This document shows, in pieces, positions 26,780 to 35,030 of a DNA stretch of 64,000 nt (positions within the stretch are counted from its first letter, which is position 1; each line of letters starts with the position of its first letter). Made by a program: the position numbers and the translations under genes. The notes under the pieces are model-generated. The model searched no databases. It was not told the origin of the DNA and worked only from the letters and a program-made list of their open reading frames with translations. The stretch spans positions 35,415 through 99,414 of the forward strand of contig JYOB01000014.1 of the NCBI GenBank assembly GCA_000955795.1, read 5' to 3'. This DNA comes from Burkholderiaceae bacterium 26 (lineage in GTDB: Bacteria > Pseudomonadota > Gammaproteobacteria > Burkholderiales > Burkholderiaceae).

Positions 26780-28765
26780 TCAGGCGTCCAGGTGGATCTG
26801 GATGCCGGTAGCCGTGTAGATGGCCGTGGCCTTGAAGCCGTCAACGACCACCGACGAGAACTGGCGGTTGCTGCCCGCGCCATCCACCACGGCGATGGTG
26901 TCGCCCACCTTGGGCGTGTAACCGTTCACGAACTTCACGCGCAGCGTGCCGCCGGCAATCGTGGTGAGGCCCGCCACGCTCAGCTTGCCCTGACCGTTCG
27001 GGCCAATGGCCAGATCCAGCGTGGTGCCCTGCAGTTGCGTGAACTTGCCCGCAATGGCCACCGCCGCCGGCGCGTTGACCGCCAGCGTGCCGGCGCCCAC
27101 ATACACATCGCCCGCGCCGAACGCGTTGGCCGAATCGGCTTCCAGCACACCACCTGCGACCTGCGTGCCGCCGGTGTAGGTGTTGGCGCCAGCCAGACGC
27201 AACGTGCCGCTGCCTTGCAGCGTGAGCTTGCCCGCGCCGGAGATGGCGTTGCGCCACGTGTCGGCCGCGTTGAAGCCGCCCTGCGTTGCATCCATCGACA
27301 CGATCACGTTGCCATTGAACGCGCCGTAGCCGTCCGCCGCAGCGAACAGGTTGAGGCGGCCCCAACCTTCGGCGTCGTCGAGCACCGGGTAGCCGGAAGC
27401 CAGCTCCGTGGTCTTGAGCACCACGCGGCGCTGGTCAGCACTCAGATACGGGAAGCGCGTTTCCAGCAGCACCTCGGCGCCCTTGGGCACCACCGGCACC
27501 AGCGTCGTGGCGCCGATCTGCGTGAAGCCGAAGGTCATGCGACGCGTGAAGTTGGCCTGGTTGGTGGCGTAGTCGGCAAAGCGGTCGGTGGCGAGCGTGC
27601 CGGACTGCGCAAGCGCCGGGAAGCTGGTGGCATCCGTGCCCGTCTGCGCCATCAGGGCGGTGTGCGCTTGCGAGAAGGCCGCCGCCTTGAGCGTGGCGTT
27701 GGCCGGGTCCGCCAGGTTGGCCGCGGCCGCAGCAATGCCGATCATGCGGCCGGACATCACGTCCAGCGGCGAATGCATGCCGGCCAGGATGCGGTTCTCG
27801 CCCAGTTCCATCCCGCGCGCCACGATCTGCTGGAAGCGTTCAGGCACCAGATACGCCATCGCCACGGTATCGCGCACGGCTTCGGCCGAGTGGCCGCTGA
27901 TGAAGCCGCCGTCGGTCGTGGGCGTGGGGCTCTCTGCCGGCACCAGCGTCGGCACGACAACCACGCTGTTGCTCCAGCGGTACGGCCGCGCATACTTGTA
28001 GAAACGCTTGGACGGCTCGGTGGATGCGTTGTTTCCCACCGTGTTGATCAGGTCGACGACCTTGCCGAAGGCGGTATTGCCGCCCGAGGTGCCCACGCCG
28101 GTGTTGTTGCCGCTGTCGTTGTAGAGCACGGTGGTCGCATCGGCCGGCACGGTGGTGATGGACGTGGTCTGCTGCGCCAGCGTGCGCCACGCGGTGGTCA
28201 GCGGCCCCATGCCGTCGCTCACGCTGTAGCCCTTGCCACGGCGGTCATCAAAGTACGCTGCGTCGGCCTGGGCCTGCGTGCGGTTGGTGGTCGCATTCAC
28301 CACGTATTGAACGTTTGCGTTCAAGACCGGCAGGTTGAGCTGCGTGCCGCCGGCCGTGCCGTCATTGGGCAGGCCCGTCCACGTGGACGCAACCACCGCC
28401 GGGAACGATCCATTGGCCGGCGCGCTCACCCCCGCATCCACGATTTCCGTGAGCGGCTGCCACAGGTCGAGAAAGCGCGTGAACAGGCGCACACCGGCGT
28501 TGGTGCCAAGCGTGGCGTAGCGCGCGTCGCCGCGTTGGTTGGTGGCGATGTTGTCGACGAACGCCGGTACGCCAGTGGCCACCGCCGCCGTGTCGACAAA
28601 GCCCGGGTCTGCGGGCGGCGCGGGAATGGCTTGCGTGGTGGCTACCGGCGCCGTGGTGGTGTCGCCGCCGCCGCCGCACGCGGTAAGCGCGAGGGCGCCG
28701 AACAGCGCAACGAAACTGGAGCAAAGACGCGGGCGGGAAAATGCAGGGCGAGCAGTGAAGGACAT
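26780..28765 (-). CDS. PAP2-family acid phosphatase lipoprotein with autotransporter-type beta-strand repeat
   Basis: A 661-residue secreted lipoprotein with lipobox LTAC at Cys30. The central PAP2/vanadium-haloperoxidase core has all three motifs. They are KX6RP ('KRFYKYARP', about 252-260), SGHS (about 289) and RX5HX3D ('NRILAGMHSPLD', about 322-334). The C-terminal 170 residues contain a passenger-associated beta-strand repeat ('LRLAGANTYTGGTQVAGGVL') and a following strand-rich region. No 12-strand autotransporter barrel is present, so the repeat is a fused tail and not part of a type V system. The start is ATG 28765; the frame is open to 28855. A long antisense frame covers the gene and is an artefact of GC bias. 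Confidence 0.9.
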   Translation of the reverse strand: MSFTARPAFSRPRLCSSFVALFGALALTACGGGGDTTTAPVATTQAIPAPPADPGFVDTAAVATGVPAFVDNIATNQRGDARYATLGTNAGVRLFTRFLDLWQPLTEIVDAGVSAPANGSFPAVVASTWTGLPNDGTAGGTQLNLPVLNANVQYVVNATTNRTQAQADAAYFDDRRGKGYSVSDGMGPLTTAWRTLAQQTTSITTVPADATTVLYNDSGNNTGVGTSGGNTAFGKVVDLINTVGNNASTEPSKRFYKYARPYRWSNSVVVVPTLVPAESPTPTTDGGFISGHSAEAVRDTVAMAYLVPERFQQIVARGMELGENRILAGMHSPLDVMSGRMIGIAAAAANLADPANATLKAAAFSQAHTALMAQTGTDATSFPALAQSGTLATDRFADYATNQANFTRRMTFGFTQIGATTLVPVVPKGAEVLLETRFPYLSADQRRVVLKTTELASGYPVLDDAEGWGRLNLFAAADGYGAFNGNVIVSMDATQGGFNAADTWRNAISGAGKLTLQGSGTLRLAGANTYTGGTQVAGGVLEADSANAFGAGDVYVGAGTLAVNAPAAVAIAGKFTQLQGTTLDLAIGPNGQGKLSVAGLTTIAGGTLRVKFVNGYTPKVGDTIAVVDGAGSNRQFSSVVVDGFKATAIYTATGIQIHLDA

Positions 28766-28998
28766 GGTGCGGCGGGCTTGCAACCCGAAGAGAGCGCTGG
28801 AAAGCCCAGCAGTCTCGGCACGCGCCGTGAAAAAACGGTGACGTTTCGTTGACAAATCTGCGTGATCCGCGCCCTACATTGGGGCATTCCGCGCCATGAC
28901 AGCGCTGACAGTTCTTTATGTCACAGAGTGATACAATCGCCGGCTGCGTTTTTTGACTTTGGTGAAGCCTCGTCCGGGCAATCGCCGTCCCGTCGACC

Positions 28999-30147
28999 AT
29001 GTCCGCTTCACCTCTGCATCCCGCCCTGCGCCGCTGGCTCCACAGCTTTATTCCTGCACCCGTGACGGTGCGCTGGAGCGAGCGTGTCCGTTCCGCCGTC
29101 GGCGCACTCGTCGGCATCCTCTTTACCGGCACGATGATGAAGATGGTGCCGGGCGCTGCCACGCTGATCCCGCTGCTGGTCGCGCCAATGGGCGCCTCGG
29201 CCGTGCTGCTGTTTGCGGTGCCGGCCAGCCCGCTCGCGCAACCGTGGTCGATCATCGGCGGCAACCTCGTAGCGGCCACCGTGGGCGTGACCTTCGCGCT
29301 GCTGGTGGATGACCCCGTGATTGCGTCTGCGCTGGCTATCTCGGCGGCCATTGCCGGCATGTTTGCGCTGCGCTGCGTGCACCCGCCGTCGGGCGCGGTA
29401 GCGCTCACCGCCGTGATTGGCGGGCCGGCCGTGCATGCGCTGGGCTATCGCTTCGTGCTGGAGCCGATCCTGATCCAGTCAGCGCTGCTGCTGGTGGGCG
29501 CGCTGGCGTACCACGCGGCCACGGGCCACCGCTATCCGCACGCGCAACGCCTGCCCGCCGCCGAGCGTCCGCCCACCGCAGCCGGCTTCACCCGCGCCGA
29601 CATCGTCGCCGCGCTGCGCCGTCAAAGCGAGCTGCTCGACATCGACCCCGAAGACATTGAAGCCGTGCTGCGCGAGATGCAGCTGCAGGCCTACACGCGC
29701 ACGTTCCACGCGCTCGCCTGCGCCGACATCATGACCACGCCGGTGGTCACGGTCTCGGCCAGCACGTCGATCCCGCGCGCACTGCAACTGCTGCGTCAGC
29801 ATGGCTTCAAGGCACTGCCGGTGGTGGACGAAGCGCGGCGCGTGGTGGGCATCGTCACGCGCGTCGACCTGCTCGGCCTGGCGCCGGCAGACATGCGCCA
29901 GACGCTGCGCCGCTGGTTCAGCATCGGCGCGCTCACGCCGCCGCGCGTGGCCGATCACATGAAGACGCGCGTGCAGACCATCGCTGCCACGGCGCCCATG
30001 TCGGATCTTGTGCCGATGTTTGCCAGCGCCGGCCACCACCACATTCCGGTGCTGGATGCCGACGGCCGGCTGGCCGGCATCGTTACCGAATCCGACTTGG
30101 TGGGCGGGCTGTACCGTCAGGCGAATATCGCGCCGCAGGCGGCCTGA
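28999..30147 (+). CDS. HPP-family membrane protein with two CBS domains
   Basis: A 382-residue protein. The N-terminal half has four hydrophobic segments with the HPP signature 'LRCVHPPSGAVALTAV' near residues 115-130. Two CBS repeats follow (about 240-300, 'MTTPVVTVSASTSIPRAL', and 315-375). Plant and cyanobacterial HPP proteins carry nitrite into plastids or cells; the CBS pair suggests adenylate-sensitive gating. It is divergent from the phosphatase gene with 233 bases between; TGATACAAT at 28929-28937 may be an extended -10. Confidence 0.9.
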   Translation: MSASPLHPALRRWLHSFIPAPVTVRWSERVRSAVGALVGILFTGTMMKMVPGAATLIPLLVAPMGASAVLLFAVPASPLAQPWSIIGGNLVAATVGVTFALLVDDPVIASALAISAAIAGMFALRCVHPPSGAVALTAVIGGPAVHALGYRFVLEPILIQSALLLVGALAYHAATGHRYPHAQRLPAAERPPTAAGFTRADIVAALRRQSELLDIDPEDIEAVLREMQLQAYTRTFHALACADIMTTPVVTVSASTSIPRALQLLRQHGFKALPVVDEARRVVGIVTRVDLLGLAPADMRQTLRRWFSIGALTPPRVADHMKTRVQTIAATAPMSDLVPMFASAGHHHIPVLDADGRLAGIVTESDLVGGLYRQANIAPQAA

Positions 30148-30158
30148 CGCGTCAGCAC

Positions 30159-30182
30159 AGCAGGCGCCCGAGTGCGCCTGCT
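30159..30182. terminator. Hairpin between convergent HPP and lysR genes
   Basis: AGCAGGCGC-CCGAGT-GCGCCTGCT is a perfect 9-bp stem without a T-run. A two-way transcription end is likely, but intrinsic activity is doubtful. Confidence 0.5.
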
Positions 30183-30188
30183 CCGCCG

Positions 30189-31094
30189 TCACAGCGCATC
30201 CCAACGCCAATCCCTCTGCAGCCGATCCCGTACGTAATCGACAAACACGCGCACGCGCGGCGCAAGGTGCTGGCTGTGCGGATAGATCGCGTGCAGCGGT
30301 GCCGCCGACACCGAATGCCCCGGCAGCACACGCACCAGGCGCCCGGCCAGCAGATCATCGCCCACATCCCAGATGGATTTGACGGCAATGCCCGCGCCTT
30401 CGGCCGCCAGCGCATGCGCGGCTTCACCGTCGTTGGTGACGATGGATGCGGTAACGCGCACGGTGTGTTCTTCGCCCCCGCCGCTGAAGCGCCAGTCGGC
30501 GCGGCGCTGGTCACCGATGAGAATGCACCGATGCCGCACCAGGTCTGCCGGATGCGCCGGCGCGCCATGCTCGGCCAGATAGTCCGGCGAGGCGCATAGC
30601 ACCCGAAAATTTGGCGCCAGCGGCCGCGCGATCAGCGTCGAATCGGTCAGCGCGCCAAAGCGGATGGCCATGTCGTAACCGCTGTCGATCAGGTCGACCA
30701 CGGCGTCGGTCAGCTCAAGCTGCACGCTCAGTTGCGGATGTTCCCGCTGAAACGCCGCCACGATGGGCGCAATGCGTCGACGCCCGAGCTGGCCCGGCGC
30801 GGTCACGCGCAGCAGGCCGCTCACAGCCTGGCGACGCTGCATCAACAGCGACTCTGCCTGTTCGATTTCATCGAGGATGCGCACCACGCGGCTATGGAAC
30901 AGCACGCCCTCTTCGGTCAGCGTCTGACGGCGCGTGGTGCGCTGAATCAGGCGTACGCCCAGAGCGGCTTCAAGTTGCGTCAGGCGCTTGCTGACCACCG
31001 ACAGCGGCAAATCCATCTCGCGCGCCGCGCCCGACAGGCTGCCGGCCGAGACGATACGGGCAAACGAAATGAGCGCAGGCAGGTTGTCGAGCAT
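30189..31094 (-). CDS. LysR-family transcriptional regulator
   Basis: A 301-residue LysR protein with helix-turn-helix at 5-65 ('SLSGAAREMDLPLSVVSKRL') and an effector domain of the CrgA/DsdC-like subgroup ('RIAPIVAAFQREHPQLSVQL'). It is divergent from the deacetylase-tautomerase-MFS cluster with 106 bases between starts, and probably controls it. Effector unknown. Confidence 0.92.
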   Translation of the reverse strand: MLDNLPALISFARIVSAGSLSGAAREMDLPLSVVSKRLTQLEAALGVRLIQRTTRRQTLTEEGVLFHSRVVRILDEIEQAESLLMQRRQAVSGLLRVTAPGQLGRRRIAPIVAAFQREHPQLSVQLELTDAVVDLIDSGYDMAIRFGALTDSTLIARPLAPNFRVLCASPDYLAEHGAPAHPADLVRHRCILIGDQRRADWRFSGGGEEHTVRVTASIVTNDGEAAHALAAEGAGIAVKSIWDVGDDLLAGRLVRVLPGHSVSAAPLHAIYPHSQHLAPRVRVFVDYVRDRLQRDWRWDAL

Positions 31095-31200
31095 GGGGCA
31101 ATTCTTCGCGCTTTGGAAAGGATGTTTCCTATTGGCAGCGGTATTTCAGCGATTTCGCGAAGGCTAGCATGCCTCGGTCTTTTACGTTCGCGCTTTCGCC

Positions 31201-32259
31201 ATGACCCGACTGCTTGATACCCCGCCCTCCACCGACACCCGCGTCGACACCGCAGCCGCCGTGCCACACACCGGCCGCCGCACCTTTCTCGCCCGTGCGG
31301 GAACCGGGGCCGGCGCCCTGGCCGCCGGCGCGCTGCTGGCCGGCAACGCCACCGCGCAGACGCCGCGAGCCAACGGCCCCGTGACTGCGGGCGCCCCAAG
31401 TACAGGGCAGTTCTGGCCCGACGGCATCCGCCTTGTCATCTCCATCTCGATGCAGTTCGAGGCCGGCGGCCAGCCGCCCAAAGGCACCGACAGCCCGTTC
31501 CCCAAGATCGACTTTCCGGCCAGCATGCCGTCCGACCCGGCCACCAACACGTGGTTTGCCTACGGTTACCGCGAGGGCATTCCGCGCATGCTCGACCTGT
31601 GGGACCGACACGGTGTGAAAGTCACCTCGCACATGATCGGCGAGGCTGCGCAGCGCCACCCTGAACTGGCGCGTGAGATCGTCGCACGCGGCCACGAGGC
31701 CGCCGGACACGGCCCGCGCTGGAGCTCGCAATACGCCATGACGCGCGCCCAGGAGCGCGCCTTCCTGAGCGAAGCCATGACGATGGTCGAGGCGGTGACG
31801 GGCCAGCGCCCCGTTGGGTATAACTGCAACTGGCTGCGACGCGGCCCTAACACGCTGTCGCTGCTGCAGGAGCTGGGCTACCTGTATCACATTGACGACC
31901 TGAGCCGCGACGAGCCCTTCATCGAACAGGTCAACGGCCGCGACTTCGTGGTCGTGCCCTACACGCTGCGCAACAACGACATCCTGCTCGTGGAGGGCCG
32001 CAACTATTCGCCCTCAGCGTTCCTTGAGCAGATCAAGCTCGACTTCGACCAGCTTTACGAAGAAGCCGGCTCGCGCCGCCGCATGATGTCGATCAGTGCG
32101 CACGACCGCATCAGCGGCACGCCGCAAATGGTGCGCGCATGGGACGCCTTCCTGCGCTACGCGAAGCAGCACCCTGGCGTGGCCTTCCTGCGCAAGGACG
32201 AGATCGCCCGCTACACGGCCGCGAGCCCATTGAGCGTGCGGGAGCAGGAAACCATCTGA
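31201..32259 (+). CDS. Tat-exported polysaccharide deacetylase-family hydrolase
   Basis: A 352-residue protein with a twin-arginine signal ('GRRTFLARAGTGAGALAAG', residues about 26-44, cleavage near 'NATAQ'). A NodB-type deacetylase domain like PuuE/allantoinase homologues follows, with 'YREGIPRMLDLWDRHGVKVT', 'EIVARGHEAAGHGPRW' and 'MSISAHDRISGTPQMV'. The metal-binding His pair is in 'GHEAAGHG'. It is the first gene of a cluster with a tautomerase-like protein and an MFS carrier, so a catabolic role on a small amide or ester is more likely than glycan editing. Substrate unknown. Confidence 0.85.
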   Translation: MTRLLDTPPSTDTRVDTAAAVPHTGRRTFLARAGTGAGALAAGALLAGNATAQTPRANGPVTAGAPSTGQFWPDGIRLVISISMQFEAGGQPPKGTDSPFPKIDFPASMPSDPATNTWFAYGYREGIPRMLDLWDRHGVKVTSHMIGEAAQRHPELAREIVARGHEAAGHGPRWSSQYAMTRAQERAFLSEAMTMVEAVTGQRPVGYNCNWLRRGPNTLSLLQELGYLYHIDDLSRDEPFIEQVNGRDFVVVPYTLRNNDILLVEGRNYSPSAFLEQIKLDFDQLYEEAGSRRRMMSISAHDRISGTPQMVRAWDAFLRYAKQHPGVAFLRKDEIARYTAASPLSVREQETI

Positions 32260-32320
32260 AGCCAGCACGGCGGCGGCGCTGCATATCCGCCGCCCGGCTA
32301 CACACCTCTCACGCACCGCC

Positions 32321-32695
32321 ATGCCCCATATCGTGATCGAAGCGACGGAGCCGCTGGCGCGTCGCATGGACTTTCCCGCGCTATTGCGCACGATCCACCA
32401 TCGCTTGGCCGAAAGTGGCAGCGCACGGCTGACCGATCTCAAGAGCCGCGTGCATATCGCCGAAACGTTCCTGGCCGGGGCTGACGCGCAAGCGCAATTC
32501 GTCGTCGCCCGGCTTGTGCTGACCAACCCGCGCCCTGCCGAGATGCAACGCGCCATGGCTGCAGTCATCCACGACGTCCTGCGCGACGCCGTTGCCGCCA
32601 GCGCAGATGCCGGTGCCTGGTGGCAATGCTGCGTGCTGGTCGAAACGCTCGACCGCACGCTGTACCAGAAGACCGACTCGCGCGCCCCTGGCTAG
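32321..32695 (+). CDS. 5-carboxymethyl-2-hydroxymuconate isomerase-like protein (tautomerase superfamily)
   Basis: A 124-residue protein beginning 'MPHIVIEATEPL', with Pro2 as the presumed catalytic base after Met removal. It aligns with HpaF/CHMI along its length ('LTDLKSRVHIAETFLAG'). HpaF isomerises a ring-cleavage product of homoprotocatechuate. No other hpa genes are nearby, so the substrate may differ. It is placed between the deacetylase and the MFS carrier. Confidence 0.82.
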   Translation: MPHIVIEATEPLARRMDFPALLRTIHHRLAESGSARLTDLKSRVHIAETFLAGADAQAQFVVARLVLTNPRPAEMQRAMAAVIHDVLRDAVAASADAGAWWQCCVLVETLDRTLYQKTDSRAPG

Positions 32696-32742
32696 CCCGC
32701 CTGTCCATTCCATACGCCCACAACAACAACCCAGGAGACCGC

Positions 32743-34107
32743 ATGAACACGCACCCGCACGCCGGTGCGCTGGCCCAGCCCGCGCCCGCTTCCCCCGTTT
32801 CTCCCACCTCGCCCGCACTGCCACACGCCGCGCCCGACGACCCGGCCCTCGATGCCATCTACCGCCGCATCGCCTGGCGGCTGATGCCGATCCTGCTGCT
32901 GGCCCAAGTGCTGGCCTACCTGGACCGCGTCAACATCGGCACAGCCAAGCTGCAGATGGCGGCGGACCTGAGCCTGAGCGCCACCGCCTACGGACTCGGC
33001 GCAGGCATCTTCTTCCTTGGTTATTTCTTCTTCGAGGTGCCAAGTAACCTGCTGCTGCATCGGCTGGGCGCGCGCGCCTGGATCGCACGGATCATGGTGT
33101 CGTGGGGGCTGCTATCGGCGACCATGGGCTGGGTGCAGAGCACGACCGGGTTTTACGTGCTGCGCTTCCTGCTCGGTGTGGCCGAGGCGGGGTTCTTTCC
33201 CGGCATCGTGCTGTATCTGACGTACTGGTTTCCCGCGCACCGGCGTGGCCGCATGACCACGTTGTTCATGAGCGCCACGGCCGTGGCGGGCATTGTGGGC
33301 GGCCCGTTGTCCGGATGGATCCTGGCTGCGTTCGACGGGCAGCTCGGGCACGCCGGCTGGCGCTGGATGTTTGTGCTGGAGGGGCTGCCTTCAGCGCTGG
33401 TGGGCGTGCTGGTGTTCTTTCTCTTGCCGAGCCGGCCGCGCGAAGTGCGCTGGCTCAGCGCCGGCGCGCTGGCCCATCTCGAAGCCGATCTCGCCAAGGC
33501 TGCACCGGCGCAGGCGCGCCTGCATCGCGCATCGGACATCCTCAACGGCACGGTCATGCTGTTTGCGCTGATTTACTTCCTGCTGCTGGCAGGCCTGTAT
33601 GGCGTGAGCTTCTGGCTGCCAAGCGTGATTCGCGCCGCCGGCATCGCCAACACCGTCACGGTCGGCTGGCTGAGTGCCATACCTTATGCGGTGGCCATGG
33701 TGGCCATGAACGTGGTGGCGCGGCAAGCCGACAAGCGGCGCAACTGGGGCACGCTGGTGGGCTCCTGCGCCCTGGTGGCAGGCGCGGGATTTTGTGTGAG
33801 TGCGTTTACCGTGAGCCAGCTTGCCCCCGCCATGGCGGCCTTGACGGTGGCCTCGGCCGGCATCCTGTCAGCGCTGCCGCTGTTCTGGAACCTACCCACC
33901 GCGCGGCTGGATGGCGTGGCGGCAGCTGCCGGCATCGGCTTCATCAACGCGATTGGCAATCTGTCGGGCTTCGTCAGTCCATTCGCTATCGGGTGGCTGA
34001 CCGACCTGACACACACGGCAACCGCAGGCGTCGGGCTGCTGGGCGCATGCGCCATGCTGGCCGGTGCACTCACGCTTGCGTACGGGCGTCGCGGCCGCCC
34101 GTCTTGA
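32743..34107 (+). CDS. MFS transporter, anion:cation symporter family
   Basis: A 454-residue carrier with 12 membrane segments. The ACS/phthalate-permease signatures are 'LAYLDRVNIGTAKLQMAADL' and 'GFFPGIVLYLTYWFPAHRRG'. ATG 32743 follows CCAGGAGACC. An Ala/Pro-rich N-terminal tail of about 30 residues precedes the first helix. It probably takes up the organic acid degraded by the two preceding enzymes. Confidence 0.92.
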   Translation: MNTHPHAGALAQPAPASPVSPTSPALPHAAPDDPALDAIYRRIAWRLMPILLLAQVLAYLDRVNIGTAKLQMAADLSLSATAYGLGAGIFFLGYFFFEVPSNLLLHRLGARAWIARIMVSWGLLSATMGWVQSTTGFYVLRFLLGVAEAGFFPGIVLYLTYWFPAHRRGRMTTLFMSATAVAGIVGGPLSGWILAAFDGQLGHAGWRWMFVLEGLPSALVGVLVFFLLPSRPREVRWLSAGALAHLEADLAKAAPAQARLHRASDILNGTVMLFALIYFLLLAGLYGVSFWLPSVIRAAGIANTVTVGWLSAIPYAVAMVAMNVVARQADKRRNWGTLVGSCALVAGAGFCVSAFTVSQLAPAMAALTVASAGILSALPLFWNLPTARLDGVAAAAGIGFINAIGNLSGFVSPFAIGWLTDLTHTATAGVGLLGACAMLAGALTLAYGRRGRPS

Positions 34108-34125
34108 CCTCAAGGTTGCATGCGT

Positions 34126-34164
34126 GCGGCTGATGCGGGCACGGCACAAGTCCGCATCAGCCGC
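34126..34164. terminator. Long hairpin between convergent MFS and GST genes
   Basis: GCGGCTGATGCGG (34126-34138) pairs perfectly with CCGCATCAGCCGC (34152-34164), loop 13 bases, no T-run. Position suggests a two-way 3' end. Confidence 0.5.
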
Positions 34165-34174
34165 CCTCGCCCTA

Positions 34175-34789
34175 TCAAACCGCATCCATCGGCAACTCGC
34201 GAAAAACGCCGAGCTGTTCCGCCGCCGCCGAGTACGCCACCAGGCGCGGGTAGTCCGCCGCCGGCACGCGATCCGGCACCATCAACTGGATAAAGGCCCA
34301 GGCCACGGCCACCGTCACGCCGGCCTGCGTCAGCTCACCCGCCTCCACAGGCAGCGGCGCGTCCTTCCACTCCGCTTCCAGCGCTTCCAGCGCTGCCAGC
34401 AATTGGCTGTGCACGCGCTCAACCCAGGGCCCGTGCACTTTCTCGGTCGGGCGCAGGTTGTGTTCATAGACGATCTGCACCGCCTTCTCGCACGCGGCCA
34501 GCGCTAGGCCGATCACGCGCAACGCGTGCTGGCGTTCGGCTATGGCGGCCGGCATCAGGCTGCGGCCCGCCAGCGTTTCTGCGTAATCGATGATGAGCGT
34601 GGAGTCGATCAGCACGGTGCCGTCGTCGCACACCAGGGTGGGCGCCTTGACGACCGGGTTGATGGCGCGGAACTGGTCGAAATGCCGGAAGACGGACACC
34701 GACGCGTGCTCGAACGGCAGCCCGAGCAGCTTGAGCGAAATGGCCGTGCGGCGCACGTACGGGGAATCAAGCATGCCGATCAACTTCAT
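34175..34789 (-). CDS. Glutathione S-transferase family protein
   Basis: A 204-residue protein with an N-terminal thioredoxin-like domain ('MKLIGMLDSPYVRRTAISLKL', 'KAPTLVCDDGTVLIDSTLII', where Asp-Ser binds the glutathione gamma-glutamyl group) and an alpha-helical C-terminal domain. ATG 34789 has AGGAGTTTTC upstream on the coding strand. Substrate unknown. Confidence 0.92.
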   Translation of the reverse strand: MKLIGMLDSPYVRRTAISLKLLGLPFEHASVSVFRHFDQFRAINPVVKAPTLVCDDGTVLIDSTLIIDYAETLAGRSLMPAAIAERQHALRVIGLALAACEKAVQIVYEHNLRPTEKVHGPWVERVHSQLLAALEALEAEWKDAPLPVEAGELTQAGVTVAVAWAFIQLMVPDRVPAADYPRLVAYSAAAEQLGVFRELPMDAV

Positions 34790-35030
34790 GAAAACTCCTG
34801 GCGAGTGTGGGCGTGTGGTGGGTAGGAAACTCCGGTGCGAAGCGCGCGGCTGCGCGGGCACGGATGCACATGATAGACAGCCAGCGCAAAGCGTGCCGGG
34901 CGCCTTGGGCACGTTTTCTGCGTGCGTGATGTCACTTTGAGCCGTCGGATGCCGACGCCGGCCGGCCTCCCCATTTTCTAGAATGACCGCGACTCGGCCG
35001 CATTGTGCTGCCCGCCACAGAGGAGACCTT

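Noticed and set aside
26780-27300. Type V autotransporter
   Set aside because: The passenger-type repeat is present but no C-terminal barrel follows before the stop.
26792-28852. 686-codon open frame on the plus strand
   Set aside because: It is the antisense of the PAP2 phosphatase gene; Arg/His/Gly-rich translation without domains, a product of high GC3.
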